From Archangium sp. (lineage in GTDB: Bacteria > Myxococcota > Myxococcia > Myxococcales > Myxococcaceae): a DNA stretch of 12,689 nucleotides. Below, one piece after another: positions 6,389-12,689 of this stretch (the first letter of the stretch is position 1; each line of letters begins with the position of its first letter). The translations under genes were made by a program, and so were the position numbers. Location of the stretch: NCBI GenBank assembly GCA_016793585.1, contig JAEUJR010000318.1:1-12689 (forward strand), written 5' to 3'. The notes beneath the pieces were generated by a model that saw only the letters and a list, made by a program, of their open reading frames with translations, had not been told where the DNA came from and made no database searches.

Positions 6389-8388
6389 CTACCCCTGACG
6401 CTTCGGCAGGTGCGGGCCGAGCAGCCCGGCGAGCTCTTCGGTCGAGTAGGGCTTGGCCAGAATGCCGACGACCTGCGCCTCTTCGAGCGCCGCGCGTCGT
6501 GACTCGGTCAGGTCGCCCGTCACCACCAACACCGGAATCGAGGGCCAGCGCGCGTGTGCAACCTTCGCCAGCTGCGCGCCATCACCGCGCGGCATGGTGA
6601 GGTCGGTGACGATGACGTTCAAGGTGGCTGCTTCGACCTCGAGCACCTCGAGCGCACGCTCTCCGCAGTCTGCTTCGAGCACCTCGACGCCCAGCATGCC
6701 CAGCAGCCGTGACGTGGAGCGGCGCACCGCCGGGTCGTCGTCCACCACCAGGGCGCGCCCTGCGTAGCGCAGCACCTTCGCCGTCGGCACCGCAGGCTCC
6801 GCCACCTGCAGGTGCGCCCGGGGGAAGTGGAAGGAAAACGTCGTTCCCTGACCGACGACCGACGTCACTTGAGGTGTGACGTCATGTGCGCGCGCAACCG
6901 CATGCACGTGGGCGAGGCCCAGCCCGGTGCCGACCCCCACCGGTTTCGTCGTGAAGAACGGCTCGAAGGCGCGCGCCAGGACGTCGCTCGTCATGCCGCT
7001 GCCCGAGTCTTCGACCGAGACCGTGACGCCCATCGGCGCCGACCGAACCCCAAAGCGCAGCCGCCCGCCCTTCGGCATCGCGTCGCGGGCGTTGATGGCC
7101 AGGTTCAAGAACGCCTGGTGCCACTCGCCAGCGTCGCCTTCGATGAAGCAGGCGCCTGTCGGGCCGTCGAGCACGAGCTCGATGGTGCGGGGCAACGAGT
7201 GCTTGAGCAGCGCGAGCAACTCACGCAGCACCGCGAGCAGGTCGAAGCGCTGGGGGCGCAGCGGCCTGGGTCTCGTCAGCGCGCCGAGCCGGCCCGTGAC
7301 GTCGCGGCCCCGCAGCGCTGCCTGGCGAATCTCGGCGAGCGCCTCGGCCGTCTCTTCGGGGCTCGCCTCGTCGGGTGTCGAGGCGCAGGCCAGAATCGCC
7401 GCGAGCACGTTGTTGATGTCGTGCGCGATGCCCGCCGCGAGCTGGCCGAGCGCCTCCATCTTCTGCGACTGGTGCCGGCTGCGAACCAGCGCTTCACGCT
7501 CGGCCTCGACGCGAAGGCGCGCCGACACGTCGCGCACCAGCAAGGTGACGTAGACGCGCGAGCCCTCGGTGAGTCGCCCGACGGCGACCTCGGTGTGCAG
7601 AACGCCGCCGCTGCGCGTCTTGAAGCGGAGCGGCACCGTCTGATGCTCGAGTGGTTGCGCCGCCGCCTGGCGGTACGCGAGCTGCTGGCGCACCAGGTCT
7701 TCGGCGGGGAAGAGCGTGTCGAGCGAGGCGCCGACGAGCTGGTCGAGCTGCGCCCCCAGGACGGTGGCGAAGGCGGCGTTCACCTCGGCGATGAGGCCGC
7801 TCACCGCGTCGACGAAGACGACGCCGTCTTTCGAGTCACGCAGCACCCGTGCCAGCCGCTCGTCGGCGAAGCGCCGCTGGGCCTCGGCCGCGCGCAGCTG
7901 TGTGATGTCGTCGAGGCTGACGAGCAGGCCGCCCTTGTGCCGGCTGAGCGTCATCGAGCACAGGCGCCGCTCGCCGCCGAACTGGCGAAGGTGCAGCTCG
8001 GCCTGCGTGGGCCCCGCCACGCCGCGCTCGGTCAACGCGTCCCAGCGGGAGTGGTCTTCAGGGGCGATGAAGCGCTCGAAGTCGAGCAGCTCGGGCGCGC
8101 TCTCACCCAGCCCGAGCAGCTGCAGCGCGCGGTGGTTGCACTCCTTCACCTGCTGGCTCCCGTCGAGCAGCACGAGCCCCAGCGGCGATTCGAGGAAGAG
8201 CTGCTGGTAGTGCTCGGCCAGTTGCGAGGCGCGCTGCTCGGCTTCGACGAGCTCGTCCTGCTGAAGCTCGAGCTCGGTCTGCAGCACCTCCATCTCGTGC
8301 AGCAGCACCGCGGCGTCGTCGTTCTGAGACAGCCGACTGCCAAGCACCGCGATGGCCTGCTCCCGCAGCCTGCTGAAGCGCACGTTCT

Positions 8389-8392
<4 letters not shown>
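6389..8392 (-). CDS. Hybrid sensor histidine kinase: PAS-PAS-HisKA-HATPase-receiver
   Basis: The protein has 667 aa and no membrane segment, so it is likely a cytoplasmic sensor. Domains in order: N-terminal coiled coil rich in Glu/Gln/Leu (about residues 25-65), PAS 1 (about 63-168), PAS 2 (about 175-295), and HisKA with the phospho-acceptor His324 in GIAHDINN. The ATPase has N box [10 protein letters not shown] (430-439), G1 EDSGSGM (461-467), F box FEPFFTTKP (476-484) and G2 GTGLGLA (488-494). A C-terminal receiver has DDD at 551-553, phospho-acceptor Asp597, Thr625 and Lys647. All catalytic motifs are intact. The start overlaps the upstream CheB-CheR stop by 4 bases (ATGA), so the two are translationally coupled and likely one signalling unit. 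No output DNA-binding domain is present; phosphate probably passes from the receiver to an unlinked partner, or the receiver regulates the kinase. Confidence 0.95.
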
Positions 8393-11180
<2,788 letters not shown>

Positions 11181-11181
<1 letters not shown>

Positions 11182-11218
11182 GACGGCCCCCGTGCCTCAA
11201 CTCTCATGGGCGCCGTCA
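11181..11218 (-). promoter_or_regulatory. Hairpin over the CheB-CheR translation start
   Basis: Arms 11205-11218 and 11181-11194 pair in 12 of 14 positions around a 10-base loop. On the minus-strand transcript the second arm includes the only plausible Shine-Dalgarno (GGGGG, 11191-11187) and the first base of the ATG. It could hide the ribosome binding site, or act as a terminator-like element for the upstream genes. Function is inferred. Confidence 0.35.
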
Positions 11219-11243
11219 TCGTCGCACTCGCACTGACATCGTC

Positions 11244-11259
11244 GTTGATGGCCATCAAC
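11244..11259. promoter_or_regulatory. 16-bp perfect palindrome, candidate operator upstream of cheB-cheR
   Basis: GTTGATGGCCATCAAC reads identically on both strands, with no spacer. It overlaps the stop codon of the upstream hypothetical gene and lies about 63 bases before the CheB-CheR start. A gapless palindrome would suit a dimeric DNA-binding protein better than an RNA hairpin. It may be chance; one or fewer such sites is expected by chance in a window this size. Confidence 0.3.
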
Positions 11260-11698
11260 CCGCCTTCGCGCGCACCCGGTTGTTGCGAGGCTCGTGCTCG
11301 AGCTCGACCTTGCCGAGCAGCTCGAGCACCGGCGTCACGTAGTTCGCGAAGCGGCCGCGGTAGCCCTTGCGCAGGCCGTAGTAGCCACCGAGCGGGTTCT
11401 TCGGTGAGCGCGCCCACGCCTCGACGCTGCCCTCGGGCGTCGGCTTGCCTTCGTCGGCGTTGCCCAGCGCGACCCAGTCCTTCGCCTTCTTCAGCATCGC
11501 GACGCAGTCCTCGAGGCAGCGCAGGTCGTACGAGAGCTTCGTGGTGCCGACCTGCACGACGAGCGCGGGCGGCTTCAGCGTCTCGTCGCGCCACGCCTGA
11601 AACTCCGAAGACAGCGGCGGCGTCTTGAGAATCCACGGGTCGTCGACGGTGCCGGTTCCATACGTGACGGCGTTCTTCGCAGGCTTCTTCGCGGCCAT
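11255..11698 (-). CDS. Conserved hypothetical protein (147 aa)
   Basis: The soluble, Lys/Pro-rich N-terminus (MAAKKPAKNAVTYGTG) is followed by a compact domain with DDPWILKTPP (19-28), ALVVQVGTTKLSYDLRCLED (45-64), KDWVALGNADE (73-83), GSVEAWAR (90-97), NPLGGYYGLRKGYRGRF (101-117) and EHEPRNNRVRA (134-144). I recall a recurring domain of unknown function with this pattern (possibly named DUF6855, unchecked); no catalytic motif is obvious. No signal peptide or membrane segment. It starts 5 bases after the SRPBCC gene stop, so the two are likely co-transcribed. The ATG at 11698 is preferred because the longer open frame upstream overlaps the SRPBCC gene out of frame. Function unknown. Confidence 0.6.
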   Translation of the reverse strand: MAAKKPAKNAVTYGTGTVDDPWILKTPPLSSEFQAWRDETLKPPALVVQVGTTKLSYDLRCLEDCVAMLKKAKDWVALGNADEGKPTPEGSVEAWARSPKNPLGGYYGLRKGYRGRFANYVTPVLELLGKVELEHEPRNNRVRAKAG

Positions 11699-11703
11699 TT
11701 CGT

Positions 11704-12123
11704 TCACTCTTTCTGGGCAAGGGCCAACAGGCCGGTGGCGAACTTCTCGAACGACGGGGTGAGGTCGGGAATCGACTTCACGATGAGGCCCGACATGAGG
11801 CCGCTGAACGTCTCGCTCATGTCGAAGAGTACGCCGCCGTCTCGCGGCGTCAGCGTGAAACGGCGAACGCCCTTGAAGAGCCCGAGCGGCATGCCGCCTT
11901 CCCACACCATGCGCTTGCCGGCTTCGAGCGAGGTGACGGTGAGCTTGAACGGGCGGTCGCCGGTGGCCTCGGTCCACAGCGTGATTTTCTGACCGAGCGC
12001 GACGGTGCCCTCGAGCCTGGTGATTCCGATGGGCCCGCTGGCGAGTTTGGAGGCGTTGGTGAGCACCGCCCAGACACGGGCGGAGTCCACCGGGAGCTGC
12101 TTCGAGATGGAGAAGGTCTTCAT
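11704..12123 (-). CDS. SRPBCC/START-fold protein (polyketide cyclase or AHSA1-like)
   Basis: The protein has 139 aa. It opens with the typical SRPBCC pattern: a first strand (KTFSISKQLPV), then SARVWAVLTNASKLASG with the Val-Trp-x-hydrophobic-Leu-Thr-x-Ala-Ser motif seen in cyclase/AHSA1-type proteins (15-30). Alternating beta strands follow (ITRLEGTVALGQKITLW; FKLTVTSLEAGKRMVWEGG; GVRRFTLTPRDGGVLFDMSETF), and a long C-terminal helix (about 116-138) closes the ligand cavity. Such proteins bind small hydrophobic ligands or act in stress responses; no specific substrate can be read. It is transcribed away from the WYL regulator with a gap of about 64 bases, which suggests regulation by it. No clear Shine-Dalgarno precedes the ATG. 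Confidence 0.8.
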   Translation of the reverse strand: MKTFSISKQLPVDSARVWAVLTNASKLASGPIGITRLEGTVALGQKITLWTEATGDRPFKLTVTSLEAGKRMVWEGGMPLGLFKGVRRFTLTPRDGGVLFDMSETFSGLMSGLIVKSIPDLTPSFEKFATGLLALAQKE

Positions 12124-12153
12124 GGGTGAGCGACACCCTGAACGACCAAAGGT

Positions 12154-12166
12154 GACATCTTCTGTC
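12154..12166. promoter_or_regulatory. GACA-N5-TGTC inverted repeat, candidate operator in the divergent gap
   Basis: GACATCTTCTGTC sits midway between the divergent SRPBCC and WYL regulator starts, in the most AT-rich stretch of this part of the window. Short arms (4 bp) make chance possible, but the position suits an autoregulatory site for the WYL protein shared by both genes. No convincing -35/-10 pair could be assigned on either strand. Confidence 0.3.
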
Positions 12167-12187
12167 GTATTTGAAACGGTCGTGTTC

Positions 12188-12689
12188 GTGCGCGCCTCGA
12201 GGCTGCTCCAGCTGTTGTTGTTGCTGCAGAACCGCGGGCGAATGAACTGCGCCCAGCTGGCGGCCGAGCTCGAGGTGAACCGGCGCACGGTGCTGCGCGA
12301 CCTCGAGGCGCTGGGTGAAGCGGGGCTGCCGGTCGTCGTGCATCGCGGCGCGCGCGGCGGGGTGGAGCTGGGGTTCAACTATCGCACCCGCCTGACCGGC
12401 CTCTCGACGGAGGAGGCCGAGGCGCTCGGCGTCATTCTCTCGCACCCGATTCCCGCGCTCTCGGCCATCGGGCTCGACGACGCGGCCAGGCGGGCGAGGG
12501 CGAAGCTGCTCGAGTCACTGCCCGACGGCGTGCGTGAGACGGCCATGCGCTCGAGCCAGCAGGTGCGGTTCGTGTCGAGGCCCGTCGGGGGAGAAGACGA
12601 ACGCGTGCTCGCGCTCGCGAAGGCGATTCGTCAAGGCAGACGCGTGCGCATCAAGGCGACCAGTTCGGCGCCGCGAACGGTGCACCCCA
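12188..12689 (+). CDS. HTH-WYL domain transcriptional regulator (YafY-like), 3' end off-window
   Basis: 167 residues are visible. The N-terminus (VRASRLLQLLLLLQNRGRMNCAQLAAELEVNRRTVLRDLEAL) is a winged HTH of the HTH_11/DeoR type, with recognition helix around NRRTVLRDL and the wing at GLPVVVHRGARGGVEL. A linker (about 65-140) follows. The last residues (LALAKAIRQGRRVRIKATSS then RTVHP) enter the WYL ligand-sensing domain, which is cut by the window edge. The start is a GTG; 12188 gives the family-typical beginning (V/M-R-A-S-R-L-L), while 12182 is an in-frame alternative GTG and 12152 would include the putative operator. Such regulators often control a divergent neighbour, here the SRPBCC gene, and themselves. 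The family is clear; the ligand is unknown. Confidence 0.9.
   Translation, partial: MRASRLLQLLLLLQNRGRMNCAQLAAELEVNRRTVLRDLEALGEAGLPVVVHRGARGGVELGFNYRTRLTGLSTEEAEALGVILSHPIPALSAIGLDDAARRARAKLLESLPDGVRETAMRSSQQVRFVSRPVGGEDERVLALAKAIRQGRRVRIKATSSAPRTVHP

Noticed and set aside
11699..12445. Minus-strand extension of the 147-aa hypothetical gene up to 12445
   Set aside because: It would cover the SRPBCC gene and the divergent regulator out of frame; the ATG at 11698 gives a normal protein start.

Overview
The window is a G+C-rich bacterial segment (about two thirds G+C by eye) with strongly GC3-biased codons. Its pilin style (GFTLIEL plus a GDxDxDG tail), CheB-CheR-PAS protein, hybrid kinase and WYL regulator suggest a Myxococcota/deltaproteobacterial-type genome. 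No 16S or clear housekeeping synteny is present, so this placement is inference. Genes are packed tightly. The longest gap between genes is about 100 bases, and no RNA gene, CRISPR array or insertion sequence was seen.

Layout, left to right. (1) Positions 1-1041 hold the 3' nine-tenths of an EF-Tu gene. It is a divergent copy: it is not followed by the usual tuf neighbours and carries substitutions at usually invariant positions. A perfect 10-bp stem-loop follows its stop. (2) Positions 1145-6384 hold an eight-gene, end-to-end coupled operon for a reduced type IV pilus/type II secretion-like machine: a major-pilin-like protein, three consecutive and diverged GspF/PilC-type inner-membrane proteins, one short GspE/PilB-type ATPase with altered signature motifs, two small pseudopilins, and a very short GspK/PilX-like protein. 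No secretin, prepilin peptidase or GspC/L/M/N (PilM/N/O/P) partner is in view. (3) Convergent to it, with only 4 bases between the stops, lies a minus-strand signalling pair (11181-6389): a 930-aa CheB-CheR-PAS-PAS fusion overlapping by 4 bases a 667-aa PAS-PAS-histidine kinase-receiver hybrid. (4) Further upstream on the minus strand are a conserved hypothetical protein (147 aa) and an SRPBCC-fold protein (139 aa). They are divergent from a WYL-domain HTH regulator that runs off the right edge. A GACA-N5-TGTC inverted repeat in the divergent gap is a candidate operator.

How the genes may work together: the pilus-like operon looks self-contained for a filament core (ATPase, platform proteins, pilins) but would have to borrow a peptidase, and any outer-membrane pore, from elsewhere. 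The CheBR/kinase pair looks like a split version of the CheB-CheR-PAS-kinase fusions found in other bacteria. Its own control region holds a 16-bp perfect palindrome and a hairpin that buries the likely ribosome binding site. The WYL regulator probably controls the divergent SRPBCC gene and itself. The most unusual system is the pilus-like operon with three tandem GspF-like proteins and a shortened ATPase; the divergent EF-Tu comes second.
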